From positions 1 to 64,000 of the forward strand of contig CALZIO010000007.1 of assembly GCA_945787785.1 (NCBI GenBank): a DNA stretch of 64,000 nt. The letters are read 5' to 3'. Shown here in pieces: positions 51,133 through 61,439 of this stretch. The stretch comes from an uncultured Chromatiaceae bacterium (GTDB taxonomy: Bacteria > Pseudomonadota > Gammaproteobacteria > Tenderiales > Tenderiaceae). A program made the translations under genes and the position numbers. A model generated the notes under the pieces. It did not search any database. It was given only the letters and a program-made list of their open reading frames with translations, and was not told the origin of the DNA. Position 1 is the stretch's first letter. The number at the start of each line of letters is the position of its first letter.

Positions 51133-53085
51133 TCAGGCGACGCGCGCGAGTACCATAAGCTGGTAGGGTTCAATCACGAGTTCCTGAGTCGCGGTGATTA
51201 CACGCCCAGCATAGAGATCAACCATAGTTTTACGCATGCCCATCTGCCGTAGGCGCCGGGCCTCGAGACGTTGCTCCAGTTCACTGAAGTTGGCCAGCAC
51301 AAAGACCATGTGCTGCCCGTTACTTCTAAAGAAGCCGAACACCTGCTTATTGCCGGTCTGTACGAACTCCGTTTCGCCACGGGCGAAAGCCAAATTTTGG
51401 CCGCGGAGCTGAATGAGGCGCAGCAGCCCCTGATAGACGTGCCCGGCGGGTGATTCAAGTTCGCGGCGCTGTTCAGCCCGTTCCCAGTCGAATTGCGTGC
51501 GGTGCAGCCAACGTGAGTCGCCCACCTTGGCAGGATCCTTGTCATAGCCATATTCATTGAGCGTAGCAATCTCGTCGCTGAGATAGATAAGAGGAATCCC
51601 CCCCATTGTGATTATTACGCCGTGGATGAGCAGGGTGCGCCTCACTGCAAGCTCCAGCCCGGTGTCATCCTGCTCCGCGAGTGCCTTCTCGATGCCCGTG
51701 AGTGAGGAGCAGGTGCCAGAGACACGGGCTTGTCCAGTGCGGGGGTCTTCCTGGAAGGGTGCGCCATGGGCGAAGCTGCCATCGAAGTGTCCAGTGTAGA
51801 AATGCGTCAGGAAGCGGCGGTGCTCGTCTGGATCGAAACCGAAGGCCTGCACATCATCATTGGCAAATGTCCAGCCAATGTCATCGTGGCAACGTACATA
51901 ATTCACCCAGCAGCAGCCTTCCGGAATGGTGTAGCGGTGCCCCATGGCGTAATGAAGCACACGCGTGTCCCGGGTAGCAAGTGCCTCCCACAGCAAGGCC
52001 ATTAGTTGTGGATTATAAGAGAGCTGGCATTCACCCATGTCGATATATTTATTCACTTCGTCTGGGTGCACGATGGCCTCGGATTTAAACACCATTGCTG
52101 GTGCAGCGATACTAGCAATGGCGTTGAATGCCTGGATGATCCAGTGGGCCTCTGGCAGATTTTGCGAATTGGTTCCAAGCCGCTTCCAGATGAAGGCAAC
52201 GGCGTCCAGGCGCAAAATCTCTACCCCTTGATTGGCGAGGAATAGCATCTCCTCCAGCATGCGGTTGAACACCTGCGGGTTCTCATAGTTAAGGTCCCAC
52301 TGATAGGTGTGGAAGGTGGTCCATATCCATTTTTTAATGCGGGTTCGATAAGTGAACGCTCCGGGATGATCCTCGGTGAATACCTCCGGCATAGTGCGCT
52401 CGAATGCGTCAGGCATCTCCCGGTCGGGATACATGCGATAAAAGGCTTGGTACTCCTTGTCACCGGCCAGGGCCTGCTGTGCCCACTCGTGTTCATCCGA
52501 GGTGTGGTTGAAGATAAAATCAAGAACCAGGGAAATGCCGTGGTGACGTAGTTCCGTGGCGAGCGCCGCCAGGTCTTCAGTAGTGCCCAGTCGTGGGTCT
52601 ATCTCGCGGTAGCTGCTGACCGCATAACCGCCGTCGTTATCGCCGGCTGGGACTTTGAATGGCGGCATAAGGTGCAGATAGGTAATGCCGAGTTCAGTAA
52701 GTTAGGGTATGCGCTCACGCAGTCCCTTAAGGTTTGTTGCGAAAAGATCTACATAGCACATGGCTCCCACCATGCGATTCGAGTGATACCAGTTCGGATC
52801 TGCTTCTCTCAGAGCATCCAGCGCTTTTAGCTCGGCCGGGCGTTCCAGCCACATCTCGGTCGCGGAAGCCAGCATGCTCTCCAGATGATAGTAGAAGTCG
52901 TAGTGCGTGCCGTAGAGGCCATGAAGGCGCTCGAACAGACGCGGGAAGTGTCGTTTAATCCGTTGTGTATAGGCCTGCCATTCAACAGCATCCGTTCTGT
53001 CTTTAAAGCGGGTCTCTATCCGCGGCAAGAGTCGCTTAAGGGCTGTGGCGCTATGTTCTTGCAGCCAGTCTTGGCTATTGGCCAT
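51133..53085 (-). pseudogene. Amylosucrase-like glucosyltransferase (GH13) with one in-frame stop codon
   Basis: The ATG at 53085 has AGGAGG before it. The frame reads NSQDWLQEHSATALKRLLPR, the amylosucrase N-domain, to GLRERIP, then a TAA (52702-52704), then LTELGITYLHLMPPFKVPAGDNDGGYAV in the same frame. A single base change from a Tyr codon explains it. Downstream the catalytic machinery is complete: nucleophile Asp in RLDAVAF, acid/base Glu in FKSEAIVHPDEV, and the transition-state Asp in CHDDIGW. Such enzymes make alpha-1,4-glucan from sucrose. Without readthrough the product is inactive. No sucrose-synthesis genes are nearby. Confidence 0.85.
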
Positions 53086-53323
53086 TGATCCTCCTGTTTG
53101 GGTTTTCATGATGCAGCATTGCGCGTGCATAGAGCAAGTTACGTGGTGTTAGGGTTGCTCGTGTTTCGGCCCACTGGCTAGGGATATGGCTAAAATGTGA
53201 TTGGTGCGTTGCGCGTCGCGCAAATAATAATTGTTACTTATGTATTTGGACTAAACCCACAGTGGGTGATATTTAACACCTCACCTTGCCCTCTCCTCTT
53301 CAAGAAGAAAGGGCATAAAGGCG

Positions 53324-55888
53324 CTAAGCCGCAACGATCGGAATTACCTTCTCTGCCACTTTTTGATACGACTCAATCTCATTGAAGTTGAGATAGCGGT
53401 AGATATCATCGGCCATGGTGTCGAGCATTTTCACCGCATCCATGTACTCAGCCACAGTGGGTATCTTGCCCATCTGGGCACAGACCGCGGCCAACTCGGC
53501 TGAGCCGAGATAAACGTTGGCATCTTTACCCAGACGATTGGGGAAGTTACGCGTCGAAGTGGACATGACAGTAGAACCATCTGCTACACGTGCCTGGTTG
53601 CCCATGCACAGCGAACAACCTGGCATTTCGGTACGGGCACCCGCTTTGCCGTAGATGCTGTAGTAGCCTTCTTCGGTGAGTTGATGGGTGTCCATTTTGG
53701 TCGGTGGGGCAATCCATAAACGTGTTGGCACGGAGCCACCAAAGGCTTCCAAGACTTTGCCTGCCGCACGGTAGTGACCGATGTTGGTCATGCAGCTGCC
53801 TATGAAGACTTCATCGATCTTGGTGTTGGCCACTTCAGACAACAACTTCACATCGTCCGGATCATTGGGGCAGGCGACGATGGGTTCCTTGATGTCAGCC
53901 AGGTCGATCTCGATGATCTCGGCGTATTCGGCGTCGGCATCGGCTTCCAGCAATTCAGGCTTGGCCAACCAGGCTTCCATGGCCTCGATACGACGGCTAA
54001 TCGTACGCTTGTCTTCATAGCCGTTGGCGATCATCCACTTCAGCAGAGTGATATTTGAATTCAGGAATTCAATGATGGGTTCTTTACTCAGCTTGACGGT
54101 GCAGCCGTTGGCGGAGCGTTCGGCCGAGGCGTCTGACAATTCAAAGGCCTGTTCGACCTTGAGATGTTCCAGCCCTTCGATCTCCAACACGCGACCTGAG
54201 AAGACGTTTTTCTTGCCCGCCTTTTCAACCGTCAACAGACCTTTCTGGATCGCGGCGTAAGGAATGGCGTTGACCAGATCACGCAGGGTGACGCCGGGCT
54301 GCATCTCGCCTTTAAAGCGCACCAGCACCGACTCAGGCATATCCAGCGGCATGACGCCCAGGGCGGCACCGAACGCCACCAGACCGGAACCGGCCGGAAA
54401 ACTGATACCAATCGGGAAACGGGTGTGTGAGTCACCGCCAGTACCAACGGTATCAGGCATCACCATGCGATTGAGCCAGGAGTGAATCACGCCATCACCA
54501 GGACGCAGGCTGACGCCGCCGCGATTTTGGATGAATTCGGGCAGTTCGTGCTGCAGATTGATGTCTACCGGCTTAGGATAGGCGGCGGTATGACAGAAAG
54601 ACTGCATCACCAGGTCCGCCGAGAAACCCAGGCAAGCCAGCTCTTTAAGTTCATCACGGGTCATGGCGCCAGTGGTGTCTTGTGAGCCGACCGTGGTCAT
54701 GCGTGGTTCGCAATAGGTGCCGGGACGCACGCCCGCAATACCACAGGCCTTGCCGACCATCTTTTGTGCCAGGGTGAATCCCTTGCCGGTATCAGCGGGA
54801 ACGTCGGGACGCATAAATGTTTCTGAAGGTTTCAGACCCAGGGCTTCGCGAGTTTTGTCGGTTAGTGAACGACCAATAATCAGCGGGATTCGGCCACCGG
54901 CGCGGATTTCGTCCGGCATGGTGGAGGGTTTCAGATCAAAGCTGGAAATCACTTCGCCGGCTTCATTTTCGATCACGCCATCATAAGGTTTGATCGTAAT
55001 CACATCGCCCATATTGAGTTTGCTCACATCGCACTCAATGGGCAGGGCGCCGGAGTCTTCGGCAGTATTAAAAAAGATCGGGGCGATCTTGCCACCCAAT
55101 ATTACGCCACCCTGGTGTTTGTTGGGTACGTAAGGGATCTCGTGGCCCATGTGCCACAGCACGGAGTTAATAGCAGATTTACGCGAAGATCCGGTGCCGA
55201 CCACATCGCCGACATAGGCCATTGGGTGGCCTTTCTGTTTCAGTTCTTCGATCTTGTTTAAACCATCAGGCATCTTACTGATCAGCATGGCCTTGGCGTG
55301 CAGAGGAATGTCGGGGCGGCTCCAAGCTTCAGAGGCAGGTGACAAGTCATCGGTATTGGTTTCACCCTCGACCTTGAAGACGGTGATCTTGATCTCTTGG
55401 GGCATCTCGGCTTTGTTTGTAAACCAGTCGGCATTGGCCCAGGCATCAGCGACCTGTTTGGCGAACTCATTACCAGCCTTGGCTTTTTCGATGACATCGT
55501 TAAAGGCATCGAACATCAATAGGGTCTTGGACAGGGCCGTCACAGCAATGGGTGCCAGCTCGCCATCGTCGAGCAGTGAAATCAGTGGTTGGATGTTGTA
55601 GCCGCCCAGCATGGTGCCAAGCAGTTCAGCAGCCTGTTTTTTGTCGATTAGAGGCGAGTTAGCCTCGCCCTTGGTAATGGCAGCGAGAAAACCGGCTTTA
55701 ACGTAGGCGGCCTGATCAACACCGGGTGGAACGCGATGTGTGAACAGCTCGACAAGTGCTTCTTCTTCACCTGTAGGCGGGGTCTTGAGCAACTCAATTA
55801 AATCAGCAGTTTGCTGGGCATCCAGGGCGAGGGGCGGCAGCCCCTCATTGGCGCGTTCTTGTACGTGTTGGCGGTATGTTTCTAACAC
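53324..55888 (-). CDS. acnB: Aconitate hydratase B
   Basis: An 854-residue TCA-cycle enzyme that interconverts citrate and isocitrate, with an N-terminal HEAT-like domain (~1-160) peculiar to AcnB. The 4Fe-4S ligands are in the C-terminal half ([17 protein letters not shown]). GTG start at 55888 with GAGG ~7 bp before. Full length for the family. Its last ~93 codons occur a second time, diverged, at 50815. The 190 bp to the divergent response-regulator gene should hold its promoter. Confidence 0.97.
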   Translation of the reverse strand: MLETYRQHVQERANEGLPPLALDAQQTADLIELLKTPPTGEEEALVELFTHRVPPGVDQAAYVKAGFLAAITKGEANSPLIDKKQAAELLGTMLGGYNIQPLISLLDDGELAPIAVTALSKTLLMFDAFNDVIEKAKAGNEFAKQVADAWANADWFTNKAEMPQEIKITVFKVEGETNTDDLSPASEAWSRPDIPLHAKAMLISKMPDGLNKIEELKQKGHPMAYVGDVVGTGSSRKSAINSVLWHMGHEIPYVPNKHQGGVILGGKIAPIFFNTAEDSGALPIECDVSKLNMGDVITIKPYDGVIENEAGEVISSFDLKPSTMPDEIRAGGRIPLIIGRSLTDKTREALGLKPSETFMRPDVPADTGKGFTLAQKMVGKACGIAGVRPGTYCEPRMTTVGSQDTTGAMTRDELKELACLGFSADLVMQSFCHTAAYPKPVDINLQHELPEFIQNRGGVSLRPGDGVIHSWLNRMVMPDTVGTGGDSHTRFPIGISFPAGSGLVAFGAALGVMPLDMPESVLVRFKGEMQPGVTLRDLVNAIPYAAIQKGLLTVEKAGKKNVFSGRVLEIEGLEHLKVEQAFELSDASAERSANGCTVKLSKEPIIEFLNSNITLLKWMIANGYEDKRTISRRIEAMEAWLAKPELLEADADAEYAEIIEIDLADIKEPIVACPNDPDDVKLLSEVANTKIDEVFIGSCMTNIGHYRAAGKVLEAFGGSVPTRLWIAPPTKMDTHQLTEEGYYSIYGKAGARTEMPGCSLCMGNQARVADGSTVMSTSTRNFPNRLGKDANVYLGSAELAAVCAQMGKIPTVAEYMDAVKMLDTMADDIYRYLNFNEIESYQKVAEKVIPIVAA

Positions 55889-56080
55889 TTAAACACCTCT
55901 ATTCTAAATATTTTTTAAATCGAGAATCGGGCGATTTTACCCTATTTGTGAAGGAAGCACTAAATCGAGGGTATCTGTCTCGAAATGTGAGTATTTGTTA
56001 ATTGCAGCTATTGAAGGGTTCGGTTTTCGTTGAGGTGTGTCGATATCTCATGAGTTAACTATTAAGACAGGGAATTTCTC

Positions 56081-56473
56081 ATGGCAAAAGTGCGATTTAT
56101 GGTGGTGGATGATCAGAAATCAATTCGCTTCTTATTGAGGTCAATCATTGAAAGTCTCAGTGCTGAAGTGATAGATGAAGCGGAAGACGGCGAGCAGGCA
56201 GTTGCAAAGTATGCCGAGCATCGGCCTCATATCACCTTGATGGATATCAATATGCCAAAGAAAGATGGGGTGGCTGCGCTGAAAGAAATAATGGCAATCA
56301 ATAAAGATGCGATGGTCATCATGTTGACATCCCAGAACTCCATGGAAGTAGTCAAAGAGTGTTTAAGCATAGGGGCGCGCAATTTTCTACTCAAGGACAA
56401 TCCTCCAGAAGAACTACTCAAGGAGATCAAAAGCAGCTGGGAACAATATAAGAACGAAATTTCTGCTGTTTAG
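56081..56473 (+). CDS. Single-domain CheY-like response regulator
   Basis: A 130-residue receiver with the acidic pocket VVDDQKS, phospho-acceptor Asp in ITLMDINMPKKDG, Thr in VIMLTSQNS and Lys in FLLKDNPPEE. No output domain. It starts a three-gene unit with a zinc-ribbon protein and a secretion-type ATPase, so it probably regulates that machinery rather than the flagellar motor. Confidence 0.92.
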   Translation: MAKVRFMVVDDQKSIRFLLRSIIESLSAEVIDEAEDGEQAVAKYAEHRPHITLMDINMPKKDGVAALKEIMAINKDAMVIMLTSQNSMEVVKECLSIGARNFLLKDNPPEELLKEIKSSWEQYKNEISAV

Positions 56474-56481
56474 GATCGAAT

Positions 56482-56799
56482 ATGGCCTGTAATCATAAAA
56501 ATCCACCGGGAGTGGCGTTTTGTGTAGTTTGCGGGTGTTCCCGGCCTCACCAACGCTGTGACCGTTGTGGTGCCGTGTGTGATGAGCGTTTCCTTTATTG
56601 CGGTCAGTGTGGTTTTGCTCTTGCTGATCAAGTGCAGCCAACACAGCGTGCCCTTGTGTCCGGCAGCAATACCTACGACCTAGCTACTCTGATGGGCGCC
56701 GTGGGTAAGAAGGATGAAGTGGCCAAGATCGAGTCCAAGAGTAAGGCCAGTCAGGACGATATCAAGGCCCTGTTGGCTGCCAAGAAAAAAGGGAAATAA
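56482..56799 (+). CDS. Double zinc-ribbon protein
   Basis: A 105-residue protein whose first ~52 residues hold four CxxC-type knuckles (ACNHKNPPGVAFCVVCGC, RCDRCGAVCDERFLYCGQCG), enough for two zinc ribbons. The C-terminal half is a Lys-rich helix (KSKASQDDIKALLAAKKKGK). No enzymatic domain. It lies 8 bp after the response regulator and 5 bp before the ATPase gene, which suggests a structural or adaptor role between the two. Confidence 0.8.
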   Translation: MACNHKNPPGVAFCVVCGCSRPHQRCDRCGAVCDERFLYCGQCGFALADQVQPTQRALVSGSNTYDLATLMGAVGKKDEVAKIESKSKASQDDIKALLAAKKKGK

Positions 56800-56804
56800 A
56801 TACC

Positions 56805-58478
56805 ATGTTGCTTACGGACAAGCTGGTTGCTGATTTCCGCGAACGGGGTGGTCTGTGCGATGAGGATTTAGCTTCTGCCCGTTCCGAAGCAGGCCAGAAT
56901 GCCTTTGATTTTGCTGTTTGCCTGATTCGCCAGGGAATGATGTCTCGCGATGAAGTTGGCATGGTCATGGGAGATTCACTTGGTTGTGCCTACATGAACC
57001 TGGAGAAGACCCTGTTTCAGCAAGATATAGTCAAAATGCTGCCGCACCGGGATGCTGAACGCCTCGAGGCGATTCCAATATATAAACTTGGTGAGGCGAT
57101 TACGCTCGCGACCGTACATCCTGAGGACATCATGGCAAGCAATGAAATCCGTGATCGCCTTGGCGAGGTGGATATACTTTTCACACTGCCCGATGAGTTG
57201 GCCGCGGCCATTTCAGTGCAATACGAATCCAGGAGCCATGTTGATGGCCTGTTCAAGGGCTTGGATTTCTCGGTGTTGGAGAAAATGGAGGAAGGTGTCC
57301 GATCTGACCAGCAATCAGTGGTTCATGCCTCTGATGCCCTGATTATGCTGGCGCTCAAGGAGGGTGTGTCAGATATTCATATTGAACCAAAGGCAAACCG
57401 GTGCGTGGTGCGTTTTCGTGTTGATGGTGCCCTGGCGGAGCGCATGGTGCTGGACATCAATATCTCGCATACCCTGATTTCACGTTACAAAGTGCTGGCG
57501 CAGATGGATATATCAGAGCGGCGCAAGCCACAGGATGGGCGCATAAATTTCAAGACGCCAATTAAGCAGATTGATATTCGTGTAAATACCCTGCCGACAA
57601 TTCATGGTGAAACCATGGTCATGCGTCTGCTTGGTTCCCTGTTTGGTGGTGTGGAACTGAATTTGGATGAAATGGGGATCTCTGCACAGGTGCTTGATCG
57701 CTTTAAAGCGGCGTTAAAGCGCCCCAATGGTTTGGTTCTGGTAACTGGTCCTACTGGTTCTGGAAAGTCAACAACACTGTATGCAGGTCTGAATTATATT
57801 GATAAGCCTGATATCAAGATTATGACAATCGAAGACCCGGTAGAGTATGAAATGCCCAACTTCACCCAGTCGCAGGTGAACGTCAAGGTAGGTCGTACTT
57901 TTGAATCGGTGTTGCGCGCAGCCTTGCGCCAGGATCCGGATGTCTTATTGATAGGCGAAACTCGTGATGCTGAAACAGCCAGAATTGCTGCGGAGGCGGC
58001 GCTGACAGGACATTTGGTAATGAGCACGCTGCACACCAATAATGCATTGCAGGCTTTGACGCGATTGTTAGACATGGGGGTGGAGTCCTATGTGATTGCG
58101 CCAGCGTTGGCCGGGGTGCTAGCGCAGCGTCTACCTCGAAAGATATGTGAACACTGTAAAGCTGCTTATCAATCTACTGAAGATGAACTGAAGCTGTATT
58201 TTCACTGGGCTGAAGACGTCAATCTGCCAACACTTTATCGTGGCAAGGGTTGTGAAAAATGTGATGGCAGTGGTTACAAAGGGCGTATCGGAATTCACGA
58301 ATTTGTTGAAATTGATCTGGGATTGCGTGAACTCATTATTCAGAATGCCGGTTATGCAGAATTGCGTGATTATGCCTTTGGACATGGCTATCGGGAGATG
58401 CGTTACGACGGTTTCATCAAGGTATTACAGGGGTTGACGACAATCGAGGAAGTGGTCAGGGTAACCTCAACTGATTAG
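56805..58478 (+). CDS. GspE/PilB-family secretion/pilus ATPase
   Basis: A 557-residue hexameric traffic ATPase. An N-terminal MshE/GspE-type domain (~1-150) may bind c-di-GMP or a partner. The core has Walker A GPTGSGKST at ~315-323, the Asp box MTIEDPVEYE, the Walker B LLIGETRDAETA and the His box STLHTNNAL. A zinc motif of four Cys (CEHC..CEKC) at ~450-485 is as in type II/IV assembly ATPases. No GspF, pilin or prepilin peptidase lies nearby, so it is an orphan assembly ATPase here. Confidence 0.93.
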   Translation: MLLTDKLVADFRERGGLCDEDLASARSEAGQNAFDFAVCLIRQGMMSRDEVGMVMGDSLGCAYMNLEKTLFQQDIVKMLPHRDAERLEAIPIYKLGEAITLATVHPEDIMASNEIRDRLGEVDILFTLPDELAAAISVQYESRSHVDGLFKGLDFSVLEKMEEGVRSDQQSVVHASDALIMLALKEGVSDIHIEPKANRCVVRFRVDGALAERMVLDINISHTLISRYKVLAQMDISERRKPQDGRINFKTPIKQIDIRVNTLPTIHGETMVMRLLGSLFGGVELNLDEMGISAQVLDRFKAALKRPNGLVLVTGPTGSGKSTTLYAGLNYIDKPDIKIMTIEDPVEYEMPNFTQSQVNVKVGRTFESVLRAALRQDPDVLLIGETRDAETARIAAEAALTGHLVMSTLHTNNALQALTRLLDMGVESYVIAPALAGVLAQRLPRKICEHCKAAYQSTEDELKLYFHWAEDVNLPTLYRGKGCEKCDGSGYKGRIGIHEFVEIDLGLRELIIQNAGYAELRDYAFGHGYREMRYDGFIKVLQGLTTIEEVVRVTSTD

Positions 58479-58483
58479 CGCTA

Positions 58484-59341
58484 CTATTTATTTTCTGCTG
58501 CGCTTGCTTTTAGCAGGATTTTATCCAATAAAGACGTTGGCAAAGACCGCCGTAATACACTCGCAATATAGGTAGGCGTGGTAACGTAGTAACGCGTTTT
58601 GGGCCGCGGGGATTCCAATGCATGGATGACTTTTTTCAGAACTGCCTCGGGGGGCAGGGTGAAGGGCTGGGCATGGCCTTTTTTGCTGAGCCGTTTTTCC
58701 ACGCCTGCATAATAATCACGGTGGGCGCTGTGTTCGCGGTCGATGTTTTGTTTGAACATGGCGAAGGCATTGGCACGAAATTGACTCTCGATCGGGCCTG
58801 GCTCTATCAGCGAGACATACACGCCGCTGTTGTTCAGCTCTAGCCGTAAGGTATCGGTTAATCCTTCCATGGCAAACTTGCTGGCGTTGTAGGCGCCCCG
58901 ATAAGGCAATGCCACAAGTCCAAGAATGGAGCTGTTCTGAATAATGCGGCCATAACCCTGGTTGCGCATCACTGGAATAACACGATTGGTGAGTTCATGC
59001 GTGCCGAACAGGTTGGTCTCAAACTGTTCTCTCAAAACATCACGGCTTAAATCCTCGACTGCACCAGGCTGGCCATAGGCGCCATTATTAAACAAGGAGA
59101 ATAGTTCACCCTGAGTCTCGTATAAAACAGCATCTACCGCGATATTGATTGAGTTTGAATCAGTCAGGTCGAGCTGGAAACTTTCCAATCCCTGGTTACT
59201 TAACTTTTCCACATCTTCAGATTTGCGGGCGGTGGCAAAAACGCGATAGCCACGCTGTTTTAGCCCCAAGGCGGTACACAGGCCAATGCCGCTGGAGCAG
59301 CCGGTGATCAGGATCGGTTTTGATGCATTAATGTGGGGCAT
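58484..59341 (-). CDS. Short-chain dehydrogenase/reductase
   Basis: A 285-residue classical SDR. The nucleotide-binding motif is TGCSSGIG (residues ~13-20), followed by NNGAYG, catalytic Ser in NSSILG and YNASKFA (Tyr and Lys). The Arg-rich ATARKSE after the second strand favours NADP(H). The substrate is unknown. It ends 6 bp from the converging ATPase gene. Confidence 0.92.
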   Translation of the reverse strand: MPHINASKPILITGCSSGIGLCTALGLKQRGYRVFATARKSEDVEKLSNQGLESFQLDLTDSNSINIAVDAVLYETQGELFSLFNNGAYGQPGAVEDLSRDVLREQFETNLFGTHELTNRVIPVMRNQGYGRIIQNSSILGLVALPYRGAYNASKFAMEGLTDTLRLELNNSGVYVSLIEPGPIESQFRANAFAMFKQNIDREHSAHRDYYAGVEKRLSKKGHAQPFTLPPEAVLKKVIHALESPRPKTRYYVTTPTYIASVLRRSLPTSLLDKILLKASAAENK

Positions 59342-59427
59342 AAACGTACTAAAGCTGCTGTATTAAGCGTCGTTAATATATTTGTCAGATACCTGGCAGA
59401 TATGTGCCTGTAAATGATGTTGATTAT

Positions 59428-59442
59428 TGTTAGATTCTAACA
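59428..59442. promoter_or_regulatory. Perfect 15-bp palindrome before the PAS gene
   Basis: TGTTAGA-T-TCTAACA is a perfect inverted repeat 23 bp before the likely ATG at 59465 of the PAS gene, and 1 bp before an alternative GTG. It could be a repressor site over the promoter or an mRNA hairpin. Confidence 0.4.
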
Positions 59443-59464
59443 GGTGGGGGAATTAACTTGGACC

Positions 59465-59992
59465 ATGAAAGATAAATCTATCATCCCGACGGACCGGGAA
59501 CGGGTCATGCGAGAAAACGATTTTATTGTCTCGAAAACTGATCTCACGGGGAAAATCACCTACGCCAATCGCATATTTCAGGAATTTGCCGGTTATACAG
59601 AAAGCGAATTACTCGGAACGCAACACAATATTGTACGCCACCCTGATATGCCAAGAGCGGCATTCAAATTGGTTTGGGACACCATCAAAGCGAAGCAGGA
59701 ATTTTTCGGTTTTGTAAAGAATATGGCCAGTGACGGTTCTTACTACTGGGTGTTTACCCATATCACACCGTCTTACAATCGTGAGGGTAAAGTCATTGGC
59801 TATCTTTCTGTCCGTAGAAAGCCTAGGGTTGAAGCGGTCAACACGATTACGGGCTTGTATCAACAGATGCTAAGTATCGAGAAGCGGAATAGCCCTAATC
59901 AAGGGATGGATTCTTCGACAAAATTCTTATTGGATTTTCTGACTGAAAAAGGGGCTTCGTATGAAGAGCTTATTCTCGCTCTCCAGGGCTAG
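59465..59992 (+). CDS. Aer-like PAS domain redox/energy sensor
   Basis: A 175-residue cytoplasmic protein with one PAS domain (~residues 15-130). The stretch [20 protein letters not shown], and [10 protein letters not shown] with [11 protein letters not shown], matches the FAD-binding PAS of the aerotaxis receptor Aer. There is no membrane anchor or signalling domain in this polypeptide. The start is uncertain: ATG at 59465 or GTG at 59444, neither with an ideal ribosome-binding site. It overlaps the next gene, a chemoreceptor without a PAS domain, by 32 bp, so the two probably form a split Aer receptor. Confidence 0.85.
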   Translation: MKDKSIIPTDRERVMRENDFIVSKTDLTGKITYANRIFQEFAGYTESELLGTQHNIVRHPDMPRAAFKLVWDTIKAKQEFFGFVKNMASDGSYYWVFTHITPSYNREGKVIGYLSVRRKPRVEAVNTITGLYQQMLSIEKRNSPNQGMDSSTKFLLDFLTEKGASYEELILALQG

Positions 59993-61421
59993 TGTCGTCA
60001 TTGGCTTAACCATGCTCGCGGTGGCGATGGCTGCTTATGTCAGCTTTGTGTTTGGGCTGGATTGGTGGATTATGGGCATGGCCTTGGCTGCAGTGGTTTT
60101 TGCGCTGATGTTTGGTTTCTCAAATGATCAAAAAGATCATGAAGAGCTGCTCAACAAAGTTGACGAGGTCATCAAGCAGGTGGCCGCCGGCGAGGTAAAT
60201 AATCGGGTTGTGAATATTCATGATGGCAAGCTGGGAGAAGTGGCGTGGCATCTTAATGACATGCTCGATCAGTTGGAAACTTTTTTTCATGAAGTCAAAA
60301 CCTCTTTTGATCATGTGAGTCAAGGTAAATATTATCGCCGCCCAATCTCGGCTGGTTTACATGGCGACTTTGAAACAGTCTTGGATCAGCTTGATGGTTC
60401 GCTGGGCCTTATTGTTGAAAGTAAAAAAGAGGGTGGCAAAAATCAGCTTTTGAGTCGTCTGGGTCAATTGAATACAGAAAACTTATTGGTCAATCTAAAG
60501 CATGCACAAACTGACCTGGCCGATGTGAACGGTCAGATGGAAAATGTGCAGGGCATTGCCCAGAATACTGCGGAACGTGCCGGGCAAAGCAGTCGGCAAA
60601 TCGGCAATGTACTCGGTAACCTCGGTGAGCTGAGTAAAATTATTAATGCGACTGATGACACTGTGGCCGTGCTAAGTGAACGTACTGGAGAAATATCAAA
60701 AGTAATCAAAGTGATCACCGAAATCGCAGAACAGACCAACTTGTTGGCATTGAATGCAGCGATTGAAGCTGCCAGGGCGGGTGAACAAGGACGTGGTTTT
60801 GCTGTGGTGGCGGATGAAGTGCGCGCGCTGGCAAAAAATACCAAAAAGGCGACGCAGGAAATTAGTCCAGTGATTGAAGCCTTCACTGATGAGGCAGAGC
60901 TTATGTTGAAAAATGCCGCTGCGATGAAACAAATCGCTGAAGAATCTTCGGGAGTGATTGGTGAATTCGAGGCGGATTTGACTGAGTTTGCCGCCTCAGC
61001 GCAGGAATCAGCTGTGCAGTTGACTCAAGCTCGTGATCGTAGTTTTGCCACACTGATCAAAATGGATCATGTCATCTATAAACAAAATACCTATCGCTCA
61101 ATTGAAGCAGGGCTGGAATCGCCTGAAGGTCAGGCTGTGTCAGTCGATCATCATAACTGCCGCCTTGGCCGTTGGTATGAAGATGGTCATGGCCACGAGC
61201 AGTTTGGAAACATGCCCTCATACCAAAGATTGGAAGCGCCGCATGCACGTGTTCATGACCGTGCCCATGAAGTGCTCGATCTGATTAATACTGACTGGGC
61301 TAACAATAGAGATTCTATAAACACAATTGTGGTAGCGTTTGAAGATATTGAATCCGCGAGCGGCGAGCTGATGGTGTTGATGCAGAACCTGGTAGAAGAG
61401 AAGGTTTCAGGACGCGGCTAA
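59961..61421 (+). CDS. Chemoreceptor with C-terminal CZB zinc-binding domain
   Basis: A 486-residue receptor. Two close hydrophobic helices (~8-55) form a hairpin anchor with no real periplasmic domain. A HAMP-like helical region follows, then the signalling domain with [20 protein letters not shown] at ~256-275. At ~365-450 is a CZB domain, with [11 protein letters not shown] holding the His/Cys zinc ligands and HARVHDRAH the others. CZB domains sense zinc or hypochlorous acid in other systems. Translation is coupled to the PAS protein. Confidence 0.92.
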   Translation: MKSLFSLSRASVVIGLTMLAVAMAAYVSFVFGLDWWIMGMALAAVVFALMFGFSNDQKDHEELLNKVDEVIKQVAAGEVNNRVVNIHDGKLGEVAWHLNDMLDQLETFFHEVKTSFDHVSQGKYYRRPISAGLHGDFETVLDQLDGSLGLIVESKKEGGKNQLLSRLGQLNTENLLVNLKHAQTDLADVNGQMENVQGIAQNTAERAGQSSRQIGNVLGNLGELSKIINATDDTVAVLSERTGEISKVIKVITEIAEQTNLLALNAAIEAARAGEQGRGFAVVADEVRALAKNTKKATQEISPVIEAFTDEAELMLKNAAAMKQIAEESSGVIGEFEADLTEFAASAQESAVQLTQARDRSFATLIKMDHVIYKQNTYRSIEAGLESPEGQAVSVDHHNCRLGRWYEDGHGHEQFGNMPSYQRLEAPHARVHDRAHEVLDLINTDWANNRDSINTIVVAFEDIESASGELMVLMQNLVEEKVSGRG

Positions 61422-61439
61422 GCATTTTTGTTTGATTGC

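Noticed and set aside
53240-53330. Imperfect hairpin after acnB (GCCCTCTCC..AAGGGC) as a terminator
   Set aside because: The stem is interrupted and no T tract follows on the minus strand.
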